Source: Styela clava
Lineage: Eukaryota; Chordata; Ascidiacea; Stolidobranchia; Styelidae
Assembly (NCBI RefSeq): GCF_964204865.1
Contig: NC_135263.1
Span: forward strand, 16,103,426 to 16,167,425
Direction of reading: 5' to 3'
Length of the DNA stretch: 64,000 nucleotides
The notes beneath the pieces are model-generated. The model was not told where the DNA came from. It made no database searches and saw only the letters and a program-made list of their open reading frames with translations. Both the position numbers and the translations under genes were made by a program. Positions 45,001 through 56,906 of this stretch are shown piece after piece (position 1 is the stretch's first letter; every line of letters begins with the position of its first letter).

Positions 45001-46206
45001 CAATTTCTGCGTTGACAATGAGAACCGTAATGTGTTTTGTAAGATTTTAACATTCACAAATTTTAAGATATATGCTTTGTGAAGAAAAAATATTTTTATC
45101 CATCGCAAACTTGTAGGTGCTGAAAAGCTACGACTGTTAGATTTGTCGGATAATTTACTGGAGACTTTGCCTCCTGGTGTGTTCGACTCTCTACATGATG
45201 AAGAACAAGTCAGTGTTGAAATGTATGAAAATCCAATACGATGTGATTGCAGCTTACGATGGTTGAAGTTATGGTCAGACAATGTGAGTATGTTGTAATG
45301 AAACGATTTACAACAGAAACAAAACTTCTTATAACTCAAAATTGATGACGCGCAGTTCTTACCACTTCATTGCAGTTCCTGCCACGAACGAACCGCGGCG
45401 TATATTGCCCTGGTTTTATGGTGCTATTCAGTAATCAGTATTACCGGTATATTCGCAAAGTCATGTACCAGATTTTAGTTTATCATGCGGAATTATATCT
45501 ACTTAAACCTAAAACCCAAATCTATCAGAACTGTATCCATAAGGAAATGTTCCAATTTACCCAAAGTTTGTCACAATCAAGGGTAGCCCTGTCATTACAG
45601 TCGAGAAAGCCTTGGTTACGGCAGCAAAATTTTACCCGCCATTTGTTTCCAATTTGCTGCCGTGGTACCCGCCTAACGCCATTGGTTTGTGGCAGCTTCA
45701 AAAAGGTTTGACCATAGCGGTCGTGGTTTGGAAATCCCGCCATGGTTTTGCGGCAGCTTCAGACACCACAAAATACTTAAAACTGCACTTGAAATTGATG
45801 GTCAACGAAATTTTACACAATTGGATAAAAATAGGTCTTATTGCGATTTGCGTTAAATCTTTATAATCAAACTTTCAAAGTAATAATGCACATTCGAGAG
45901 TGATTGAAGTAGAGAAAAACGTTACTCCCAGGTAATGGTAATTGATATAGAGTTAGATATATGATGGCAAAATATGACGCATATATCGTGTTAAGCGTTT
46001 TAAGTTTGTTGTAAGTATGAAATAAATAATACACAAAAAATCATAGAATATTCATTTGGCTAATGAAATATAGGCATTCGACTCGAAATAGAATGTATTC
46101 CTACTGAAAGCTTGTTTTATTTTCATATTTTAAAACATATTTAGGCTTCCCGCTGCTTGTCAGCAGGGAACCTATTGTATTCCTGTGTTTTATTATTATT
46201 TATTTA

Positions 46207-46237
<31 letters not shown>

Positions 46238-49200
46238 TTAGGCTTCCCGCTGCTTGTCAGCAGGGAACCTATTGTATTCCTGTGTTTTATTATTATTATT
46301 ATTATTAGGCTTCCCGCTGCTTGTCAGCAGGGAACCTATTGTATTCCTGTGTTTTATTATTATTATTTATTTATTAGGCTTCCCGCTGCTTGTCAGCAGG
46401 GAACCTATTGTATTCCCGTGTTTTATTATTATTATTTATTTATTATTATCAGGCTTCCCGCTGCTTGTCAGCAGGGAACCCATTGTATTCCTGTGTTTTA
46501 TTATTATTATTTATTTATTAATATTAGGCTTCCCGCTGCTTGTCAGCAGGGAACCTATTGTATTCCTGTGTTTTATTATTATTATTATTATTATTTATTT
46601 ATTATTATTATTATTTATTTTTATTATTTTTTTTTCAAATTGGTCCTACAGACTTGAAATTCACCTCAAATGTGCAGAAGTTCTCAGCTAGCAATAAAAT
46701 GCAAATTTTATGCATTACTGACAACGCTTTCACGCTCCAGTGAGCAAAACGCGTCTTCGGTTTTTTTGCGATTTCTCAAAATTGATACATGCTATTGGGT
46801 TGAAATTCATAACAATGATTAATGAACATGTTCCGGATACGATATGTCAAGGATACGCATGAGTGACCTCGGCGATACGCTCCAGTGAGCAATATAGGAT
46901 TTTACATTTTCATCTTCTTCTCGAGAACGACACTACTCAGAGACTTGAAATTTACATCACAGGCAGATAATAAGTCCCCCGTCATAAATTGCAAATTTTA
47001 TGCATGACTGACCACGCTTTCACGCTCCAGTGACCAAAACACGTTTTCAGTTTTTTTGCGATTTCTCAAAATTGATACATGCTATTGGGTTGAAATTCAT
47101 AACAATGATTAATGGAAATGTTCCGGATACGACATATCAAGGATACGCATGAGTGACCTCGGCGATACGCTCCAGTGAGCAATATAGGATTTTACATTTT
47201 CATCTCCTTCTCGAGAACGACACTACTTAGAGACTTGAAATTTACATCACATGCAGATAATGAGTCCCCCATCATAAACTGCAAATTTTATGCATGACTG
47301 ACCACGCTTTCACGCTCCAGTGAGCGAAACGCGTCTTCAGCTTTTTTTACGCGGGAAGCCTGTTAAAGCTGCACGCAGCTCTAGTTATTATTATTATTAT
47401 TATTATTTTTTCAAATTGGTCATACAAACTTGAAATTCATCTCAAATGTGCAGAAATTCTCAGTTAGCAATAAAATACAACATTTATGCATGATTGACCA
47501 TGCTTTCACGCTTCAGTGAGCAAAACGCGTATTCAGTTTTTTTGCGATTTCTCAAAATTGATACATGGTATTGGGTTGAAATTCATAACAATGAATAATG
47601 GACATGTTCCGGATACAATATGTCAAGGATACGAATGAGTAACCTCGGCGATACGCTCCAGTGAGCAATATAGGATTTTACATTTTCAACTTCTTCTCGA
47701 GAACGACACTACTTAGAGACTTGAAATTTACATCACATGCAGACGATAAGTCCCCCATCATAATTTGCAAATTTTATGCTTGACTGACCACGCTTTCACG
47801 CTCCAGTGAGCAAAACGCGTCTTCAGTTTTTTTGCGATTTCTCAAAATTGATACATGCTATTGAGTTGAAATTCATAACAATGATTAATGGACATGTTCC
47901 GAATACGATATGTCAAGGATACGCATAAGTGACCTCGGCGATACGCTCCAGTGAGCAATATAGCATTTTACATTTTCTTCTTCTTCTCGAGAACGACACT
48001 ACTTAGAGACTTGAAATTTACATCACATGCAGATAATAAGTCCCCCATCATAATTTGCAAATTTTATGCATGACTGACCACGCTTTCACGCTCCAGTGAG
48101 CAAAACGCGTCTTCAGTTTTTTTTACGCGGGAAGCCTGTTAAAGCTGCACGCAGCTCTAGTTATTATTATTATTTTTTTTTCAAATTGGTCCTACAAACT
48201 TGAAATTCACCTCAAATGTGCAGAAGTTCTCAACTAGCAATAAAATGCAAATTTTATGCATGACTGACCACGCTTTCACGCTCCAATGAGCAAAACGCGT
48301 ATTCAGTTTTTTTGCGATTTCTCGAAATTGATACATGGTATTGGGTTGAAATTCATAACAATGATTAATGGACATGTTCCGGATACGATATGTCAAGGAT
48401 ACGCATGAGTGACCTCGGCGATACGCTCCAGTGAGCAATATAGGATTCTACATTTTCATCTTCTTCTCGAGAACGACACTACTTAGAGACTTGAAATTTA
48501 CATCACATGCAGATAATAAGTCCCCCATCATAAATTGCAAATTATATGCATGACTGACCACGCTTTCACGCTACAGTGAGCAAAACGCGTCTTCAGTTTT
48601 TTTTTACGCGGGAAGCCTGTTAAAGCTGCAAGCAGTTCTAGTTTTTATTATTATTATTATTTTTTTTTCAAATTGGTCCTACAAACTTGAAATTCACCTC
48701 AAATGTGCAGAAGTTCTCAACTTGCAATAAAATGCAAATTTTCTGCATGACTGACCACGCTTTCACGCTCCAATGAGCAAAACGCGTATTTCGTTTTTTT
48801 GCGATTTCTCGAAATTGATACATGGTATTGGGTTGAAATTCATAACAATGATTAATGGACATGTTGCGGATACGATGAGTCAAGGATACGCATGAGTGAC
48901 CTCGGCGATACGCTCCAATGAGCAATATAGGATTTTACATTTTCATCTTCTTCTCGAGAACGACACTACTTAGAGACTTGAAATTTACATCACATGCAGA
49001 TAATAAGTCCCCCATCATAAATTGCAAATTTTATGCATGACTGACCACGCTTTCACGCTCCAGTGAGCAAAACGCGTTTTCAGTTTTTTTGCGATTTCTC
49101 AAAATTGATACATGCTATTGGGTTGAAATTCATAACAATGATTAATGGAAATGTTCCGGATACGACATGTCAAGGATACGCATGAGTGACCTCGGCGATA

Positions 49201-52200
49201 CGCTCCAGTGAGCAATATAGGATTTCACATTTTAATCTTCTTCTCGAGAACGACACTACTTAGAGACTTGAAATTTACATCACATGCAGATAATAAGTCC
49301 CCCATCGTAAACTGCAAATTTTATGCATGACTGACCACGCTTTCACGCTCCAGTGAACAAAACGCGTCTTCAGTTTTTTTTACGCGGGAAGCCTGTTAAA
49401 GCTGCACGCAGCTCTAGTTATTATTTATTTTTATTATTTTTTTTTCAAATTGGTCCTACAAACTTGAAATTCACCTCAAATGTGCAGAAGTTCTCAGCTA
49501 GCAATAAAATGCAAATTTTATGCATGACTGACCACGCTTTCACGCTCCAGTGAGAAAAACGCGTCTTTAGTTTTTTTGCGATTTCTCAAAATTGATACAT
49601 GCTATTGGGTTGAAATTCATAACAATGATTAATGGACATGTTCCGGATACGATATGTCAAGGATACGCATGAGTGACCTCGGCGATACGCTCCAGTGAGC
49701 AATATAGGATTTTACATTTTCATCTTCTTCTCGAGAACGACACTACTTAGAGACTTGAAATTTACATCACATGCAGATAATGAGACCCCCATCATAAATT
49801 GCAAATTTTATGCATGACTGACCACGCTTTCACGCTCCAGTGAGCAAAACGCGTCTTCAGTTTTTTTTTACGCGGGAAGCCTGTTAAAGCTGCACGCAGC
49901 TCTAGTTTTAATTGAATTTTATCGTTACACCAGAAGGTTGTGATCCTCTCTTATGAAAACAGCAAATTTTCTACTTCCAGCTCCCATTTCAAGACATAAG
50001 ATACAAATGTTTGCAACCAAAACGAAATCACGGAAAGAAAGCTTATGACATTAAAGCCAGTGACTTCAGCTGCCTGTCTGATGACGAAGACTGGGATGCA
50101 AATCAGGGTAAAATCAAAATGTTTTTAATATTTCAATCGGCATGTTTATACAAAACAATATTTTTATTTTTTAAAAGAATGTACACAACCGCAACCACCT
50201 GTGTCAACGCCAGAACCAGTTCCAACAAAGTCAACTAAAGACTCTATTTGTCCTAAACAATGCAAATGTTTTGATGAAAAAGGGGTTCAGTACCATCCCA
50301 AACTTCCGAGTAGTTCATCGAGCAAAAGCAAAAAATCAAGAAGGTTTGTCTCGCAATATTTTCATTTTATATGTTTTCTTCTCATAATTACCTTCTGATA
50401 GGGAAGCTAATATGAGTTGGCTATCTTGTTGCAGGGGTATAAAAAAATTCAGATCTTCCAACTTTTCTTAGTCGCAACAACCTAACATCTGGGAAGACAA
50501 ATATGTATTGAGGGCTAATAACAGTGAATAATTTTTAACAACGTTCTTTATTAAGTTTAGAAAATATTCGACACTTCGATCCGAAAATGATTTCATACAA
50601 GGTGTGGGCTTTGCACCAACGTCTCCGAACCAAAGTAATCTTGAGCCAGTGGAACTTGAAAGTATAAAATCTCAAAAGAGATCAAGATTATGAGCAGAAT
50701 AATAACATATGAACATATAAATGAGCCGGGTCGCGACACAATAATGCAGAAAACTTTGCGGTGTTATAAGCTGTTATATACACTATTTAATTCAAGAGTC
50801 TTGCTGCACACTAACTCAAATGTATATGGATCCACTTCCGCAAAGGCGTAGATCAAGGATAGTATTGCGTGACCCCAACGTGAAGTCCTGCGTGATAATC
50901 ATGTTATACATATTTGTTGTAATAAATTCATTATATAATTTCATTGAATAGATTATGGTGGCTTGGAAGGATTGTTTTCCCGCATGTAGACTGCAGCAAT
51001 GCGGGACTCACAGCAATACCAGAAGATATCAGACTTGATGTAAAGACTCTCACAATGGCAGAGAACAAATTAAGAACATTGAAAATAGCGGATCTCAAGA
51101 AATATAAATCATTGGAAACTCTTGACTTAGAAGGTATGTTTTGTCCACTTTGAAAATTGAAGTGCAACACATATTAATGTACAAACATATTTCAAAATTT
51201 CTGTTCCATCTGTTTCAGGTTGTTCTTTGAACAAGATTGTTCCAGATAAAGACCCCCGTTTCCGATTCGAAAATATGACATCTATTTCTATCCATCATAA
51301 CAATTTGACATCGTTTGGGGCAGAACAGTTACACTGCTTTCCAAATTTGAATCTCCTTCGAATGTATAATAATAAAATAAATTCCATGCCAGCCGGAATG
51401 TTTCAGAACAACAGGTAAGTAAACAAATTCCATTTTAGACTTGCCTTTTACTGATCTCATAAGATGACTCATATTATATCTTGTTTCCCCGAAAACAAGA
51501 CTTAGCCTGGAAATATGATCTAGCCGGAATTTTAAAAATAATTATATTCTAAGCCCTCCCAATTAGTCGACAGCGCAAACTTGTTTGACATAGCCGATAA
51601 TAAGAAATCGCTTCTACACGTTTCAATTGACTAATCTAAACTTACAGGACATTCTAAAGGATGATGATATGGTCATTTCTGAATAATCTATGCTTAGCAT
51701 TTTTTTTTTTTAAATTCTGTTATTTATAAGTAAGTGGATACCGGTTTTCATATTTTCAATATTTGGAAAACTCGTAATTCTCTACTTTGTGATTTTATTT
51801 TTGATAAAAGATTATAAAACTTACATCCCCATAAAGTGCCCCATACCCTAGCGTTATTTTTTGACAGAAAATTGAAATAATACTCTGTCTTATTCTTGAG
51901 GAAACATGATATGACAATATATATATAATTATCGAATTCATAATTAATTAGTGATGGGACACGCTGTGTCGCTATTGAGTCAGAGCGAAGATCGATAAGT
52001 CGGCGGTCTCCGATCGCTATCTAGTTTTACACTTCGTTCTATCTCGATCTCATGTGTCATTGTTACACCGGTTGAATAATGTTCGTCTAATTATAATCTA
52101 AAAGATTCATTTTATTCCATCTATAGACGCATCAACAGACTTTATATTGGACCGAATCCTATAAGAAATTTCGATCCAAAATGCCTTCAAGGACTTGATT

Positions 52201-54982
52201 TGTACTCTTTATCCCTTCGTAACATGAGCCTTAAAAAAATACCTGATTTTCCCTCAAAGGTAGGAAACCCTTTAATGTTTGTAGAAACTATTCCATAAAA
52301 CTTTTCACATAGAATTATTTGCTTAATATCAACTTGGCCAATAAAATTTTATCATTATTTGTTATTCTCATAAATCTTTTTACGTATTAAAAGTTAAAAT
52401 TGGATAAGCAAACGTTTCTCAACCAGGAAAGAATTTTGTCTTTCTTGGGATGGTATTTTGCTTTCTATTTACTGTGGTATTATCAATATTATATAATTCT
52501 TTATTGTTACTATAACACTTATTAATGCATCTATTATAAACTACTCAAACTGCACAAAATCGGAAGTGCGCCACACCAGCTAGGAATCCTATAAACATGG
52601 AATAACAGAGTTTTTATGCACTAACTACTTAGTCAATTTTGCTGTTGAATTTAATTTTCCTACAATGCGGATGAAATTAGATTATGGTACAAAAATCTTA
52701 CAATACAACCCTGCTTAATGAAGAGAATAAACAAAACATGTAAAGACTTGGTTGTAAATACTCTATTCGACATTTTAAAGTTCCAGAACCTTACCTACTT
52801 GGAGTTGAGCGATAACCTTATTACTACAATTCCAAACAACTCATTCGCAAATATGGATCTTCTCTTCAGACTGACTCTTGATAACAACCTCATAAGCAAC
52901 TTAGAGGCTGACGCTTTCAGGTATATCGTTATCAAATTATCAAACGAAAATTTACGAAAGCATGCATTTGTTTTATGTCGCTAATAACACAAAAATTGAT
53001 ATTGCTAATTCTATGTTTTATGGCTATTTCTACAGAAATTGTAAGAAGTTGAGATACCTTGATTTATCGGAAAACAATATCCGTACCCTTCCGAAAGGAA
53101 TTTTTGATGATCTAGATAAAGATAGAATTCATATTGAACTTTGGATAAATCGAATAAACTGTGATTGTAAAATGAAATGGTTTAAAGAATGGATCGAGAG
53201 GGTGAGTGTTGAATGTATTGTTGCTAACAATTTTATAGAAGTTTCAATCTTGCCGTGAAGGATGTTTCTATGAGCGAAAAATGGAGAATACGTACATTTT
53301 TCGGTACTCCTGTACTATGCGAACCAAAATGGCGGACACCGGAACTTAGTATGTGTACCAGGTTAGGGTTAGGCCATAATTTTATTCCAATTTTTTTTAT
53401 TTTAGTTCTATTACGAGTTCAGGAACTAGCCAAGTGACTCTTGTAGTATTTGTATCTGAAATTATGGCCTAACCCTAACCTGGTACAAATACTACGTTCC
53501 GGTGTCCGCCATCTTGGTTAACATACTACAGGAGTACCCATTTTTCTTTATATTTTCTCACAGCCAATTACGTAGTTTATCCTATTTTTAATGATATCTA
53601 CCGTTATCATTACATTTCATATTTGTTATAATAAAAATGCACACTAAGCATGATGAAAATAAGGTATGGTATAATATAGCAAACTGTAGTGAGAAACCAT
53701 CTCAGGTTTTATTAGAGATGAGTTTCGTGTTGGGTTTCGTGTTGTCTCGTATATTTTCCAAGTGATTTAATGTGTAGTTGTTATAATTTGCAACGAGGAA
53801 ATTGTTAATCAGTGTGTATATTCATGGTAAAACTTTACTTACGGATAATGCAATAAAGTTTAGACCCCTAAAAATGATAAAAAAAAATTATTATTCCAAG
53901 TTTCGTCCAATTTTTCAGCTGGAGGACACAAATCCAATGACTGAAATCAGATTTTCTTGTATGACACCGCTACGAATACATGGGAAAGTATCCGATAAAT
54001 TAAGACCTATCGACTTCACTTGTGATTCAACAGTCAAAGATTACAATGGTAGGGGCATAGAAAAAAGTGGGAAATATTTGACAGCCTTTGCAGTGTTTAA
54101 ATAAATCGCAAGACGCAGATGTGAACAAGAAATTGGAAAAAAATCAAACTGTCGTTCAATAAATGAATTCTATTTGTTCCAATCTGCGCTAGACTGCATA
54201 AAATTGAAATCCGTTATCTATTGTAAAATTTGAACGTGTCCATTAAAAATAATGCGGTGTGATTCATTTATTGCTTTAAAATACAAAAAATAAGTAGTCG
54301 TTCACGTACTAATGGTTTACGATACACCTAATTGATACTTCTCTCCCGCGTGGTTTTGATTGTTTACATTAATTGTCCGCTCAGCGCCTCAAATTGAGAT
54401 TTTTGTCGAAAAAAATTTTTTTTATCATATCATTTTTATCATTTTTTTTTTATCATCATCAAAGTAATGTTGAAAAATTCATATTGTTGTTAATTTAGAT
54501 CTTTGTGCCGTTTAGTTTCCAATGTTGTTACTTCGACCTGAATGACCCGAAATGATTCACGTCACGTAATGTCGACCGGAAGTTATATCGCTTATGTCCC
54601 CCCTATATTGCTCGAAAGTCATCGCCGGGGGTGCTTTTATGCATAACTGACCATTTGCCAGACATAATATAATAATGAAGTGAAATTTCCTTCGATACAC
54701 TGTATTGAGCCAATATTTTCAACGTAACATCGACGTTAAAGCTATATCAGTTAGCACTATTTCTACTTTACAGATGATCACGAAGTAGACGACGACTTTT
54801 ACGTATACGAGCATGGTTACTGTTACAGTCAAGGACAATTGGCGCTTGCTATTGTATTGACTATTGTTTGTATGCTGTTGCTCATATTGTTGGCGAAATG
54901 TTGCAGTATGCGGAGAAAAGGCGGGTATGCGAGATATAAAGCGCAAAACGATTCTAATTCTCAATTAGACATGGACATGTAG
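42046..54982 (+). CDS. Two-cassette LRR type I membrane receptor
   Basis: Sixteen coding exons: 42046-42185, 42354-42614, 43750-43879, 43940-44130, 44344-44479, 44650-44784, 45117-45283, 49981-50107, 50178-50343, 50952-51133, 51219-51414, 52127-52259, 52787-52920, 53036-53201, 53919-54048 and 54774-54982 (TAG at 54980-54982). This gives about 866 residues. Signal peptide MDNFLFIILIFLASVLVYA. Cassette 1: LRRs (HLYLS/ANNLLKIPTDAL, LRWLELAGNKIMRL, LRLLDLSDNLLETLPPGVF) and a Cys cap (NPIRCDCSLRWLKLW). Cassette 2: N-cap (CPKQCKC, VDCSNAGLTAIPEDI), LRRs (LTYLELSDNLITTIP, LRYLDLSENNIRTLPKGIF) and C-cap (INCDCKMKWFKEW). Then one membrane helix (LALAIVLTIVCMLLLILL) and a cytoplasmic tail of about 30 residues without TIR or other signalling domain. 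The acceptor of the first coding exon (TTTTAG at 42021-42026) implies a 5' UTR exon upstream. All phases agree except exon 4 to 5. Role: surface recognition or adhesion, inferred. The ligand is unknown. Confidence 0.85.
45284..49980. other. 4.7-kb intron 7 of the LRR gene
   Basis: The intron divides the first C-terminal cap between NPIRCDCSLRWLKLWSDN and LPFQDIRYKCLQ. Its first 860 bp contain two related blocks (TTACGGCAGCAAAATTTTAC near 45617 and GGTTTTGCGGCAGCTTC near 45743), probably old repeats. The rest is the tandem array at 46144-49905. The donor GTGAGT and the acceptor TACTTCCAG are good. Open frames inside (45370-45711, 45525-45743, 45612-45866) are not genes. Confidence 0.7.
46144..49905 (+). 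mobile_element. Helitron/Helentron-like tandem array
   Basis: Six copies of a 5'-type tip, GGCTTCCCGCTGCTTGTCAG onward to GGGAACC, at 46144, 46241, 46308, 46377, 46452 and 46527 are separated by TTATTA microsatellites. They are followed by five bodies that each end in GCGGGAAGCC, TGTTAAAGCTGCACGCAGCT and CTAG (47381-47384, 48157-48160, 48638-48641, 49414-49417, 49902-49905). Bodies are made of one or two copies of a 290-bp subunit (GCAAATTTTATGCAT at 46701, 46991, 47281). Hairpins CTGCTTGTCAGCAG (5') and AGCTGCACGCAGCT (3', directly before CTAG) and short inverse ends GGCTTCCCGC/GCGGGAAGCC suit a non-autonomous rolling-circle element. No Rep/helicase is present. The classification is inference. 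Confidence 0.65.
53303..53538. mobile_element. Foldback MITE in LRR intron 14
   Basis: Termini GGTACTCCTGTACTATGCG and inverse TAACATACTACAGGAGTACC, with arms of about 80 bp that include CACCGGAAC, TACCAGGTTAGGGTTAGGCC and ATAATTT. The 8-bp target duplication CATTTTTC is at 53295-53302 and 53539-53546. The length is 236 bp. The 8-bp duplication suits hAT, but the long arms suit a foldback. The TACCAGGTTAG core also occurs at the start of the 587-bp duplication (1336). Confidence 0.88.
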
Positions 54983-56906
54983 TCCGTCGACCACTCTTTT
55001 CATTTGAGTTTGTAAACAGGGTAAGAATACAACGTCCATTTTTAAATGGACGGAAATACTTATTCTCCATGCATTGTTTTCTGAGATTGTTTTTTGTTGA
55101 ATGTGATTGTTTTAAAACATGAATTTTATATATGTATATACAGAATGTTATTCTCAATTATTTAGTGATTTATTATGAAATTTTCTATTGATTGTTATTG
55201 TTTGCCAATGATAATATCATAAATAAATTTAGAAAGACAGCAGACGTTATGTGGTTTCATTGCATCAATTATGACATATTTCATATATTTTATCAGTTAT
55301 ATGTAAGTTAAAAAATGAAACTGTACGCGTCATTGCTAGTACAATACGGTCCATTTTCCCACGGAAACATCGGTGCCAAAACGACCAATATGAGCGGATG
55401 CAATTGCTCAGATGGGAAACGGTGCGCCAGTATTCCACGACAGAAAACGCGTTTGTTTATCGTACCGCAGTGTGTCTTTAGGGCAAAGAAAAATTGGATT
55501 CACTGTTGTAAATTTGGACTTAATATACACTTAAACAAAATCAGATTGAATTATTAGATGTTAGATAAAATCAGATAGAAATATTAGATTTAGCAATGTT
55601 AGTGGCCGCAAAGGCTCCTCAATCCTGCCATTGCGATTTATAGTCGCACGCAATGCTTAGCTTAACCTATGTAAAAAAAAAATAGTAGCCTAAATACTTT
55701 TTTGTTAATATATTCAGCGCTATTTGTTGCCATATATATCTACTGTGTACAAATAGTTACCTGAAAACATTTGCCTCGTTTGTAACATATTGAACATATT
55801 GTTTACGATAAGAACAAACTGAAAAGGAATTATATAAGTGAACGGAGCTTTTGGATCTAGTATGTTTGTTTATTACATTGTGCTGGCACACAATAGATGA
55901 TCGGCGGACTGAAAAAGGCGTTGCGACGCATACAAGTAGTGAGATGGATGTATAAAATCGCTATCTCTTCCATGGTAATTTCATCACAAGGAAACAGTCG
56001 GCTCCATATACAGAGCGAACAACTTCCTTTCAAATGAGAAAGGCGCGTTGAATATGAGCAGAGACATTTTAGTCAGAAAAGGTCCGCAGCTTGAGTAACA
56101 TTTCAAAATTGAGAAAAGTATTCTAACAACCGCAATAGAGTAAAGGATTATGTAGTTAACATAGCAATCCGTAAAGATGTCTTATGCTGAGATACAACGA
56201 ATATGCGGGTATTAGGAATGATGTATTTGATAATTGGTCAAAAATAGCCTGTCAGTGTGAACTGTGTTTTATCCGGTAATAATATCTTTCCTAATCCCTG
56301 TTCATTTTTATCCTCCGTGTGATCATAGTAACTTTATTTGAATCTTTGATTTAGGCAGCAACTCCTTGTTGTGCTTATATTTATACTACTTATACAATCT
56401 AAACGTTATGAGCGAACTATGGTATTTATTTAATAATGAAAGAAATGATATAAAAAGGAGGAAAAAACAAGTACCAAAGTGTCTATAGCTATGTTGTGAT
56501 ATGTACTTTTAGTTTGATTGGAAGCAGGAATGTCGTATTAATGGGATATGTTTGTCCACTTTCGACTAATGGTTCCGCTGGCCCGAGTAAAAACAGAATA
56601 GAGGATGGAATATATCATTCTGTGACAGCCTTTGATAATTCCGTCTATTTTAGGAGTACGAAAAGTCGATGTCAAACTGATAACAGATTATGGATTTTGT
56701 ATGGCCTCATTACTAGTTAAGAAGTTGTTTATGCCTGTTCATATTATTTTCTACAAGTTCTCTTTGTATTTTTGATGATAGTCTTTATTGATAATAAAAG
56801 TCTCTGAGTGTTAATATTATCAGCCGAAAAGAGTCACTCATAGTGGTTGACGTGTAGATGATTCTGGGTTCAGGCTACAACAGTTAAAATTGGATAATTT
56901 TATACC
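54983..56906. other. Intergenic region between LRR and RTK genes
   Basis: The 3' UTR of the LRR gene probably ends near AATAAA at about 55220. Short frames at 55315-55557 and 56496-56720 have no splice support or family resemblance; the latter reads MGYVCPLSTNGSAGPSKNR and cannot be placed. The promoter of the RTK gene should lie close to 56900. No repeats or RNA genes were recognised. Confidence 0.5.

Noticed and set aside
46144..46560. Regularly spaced repeats resembling a CRISPR array
   Set aside because: The spacers are simple TTATTA microsatellite, the repeats are tips of a dispersed element, and the DNA is eukaryotic.
46157..46743. Open frames through the tip array (repeated RLPAACQQGT or GFPLLVSREP)
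   Set aside because: Frames arise from a repeated unit and TTATTA runs. There is no start context, no splice role and the same DNA is open in two frames.
48181..48925. Two nearly identical 85-codon minus-strand frames
   Set aside because: They are the same part of two array units; similarity is due to duplication, not protein conservation.
51950..52090. Possible hAT MITE beginning AGTGATGGGACA in LRR intron 11
   Set aside because: The ends are only weakly complementary and no target duplication was found.
55315..55557. 80-codon frame with several cysteines
   Set aside because: It lies downstream of the LRR gene's likely polyadenylation site and has no splice or family support.
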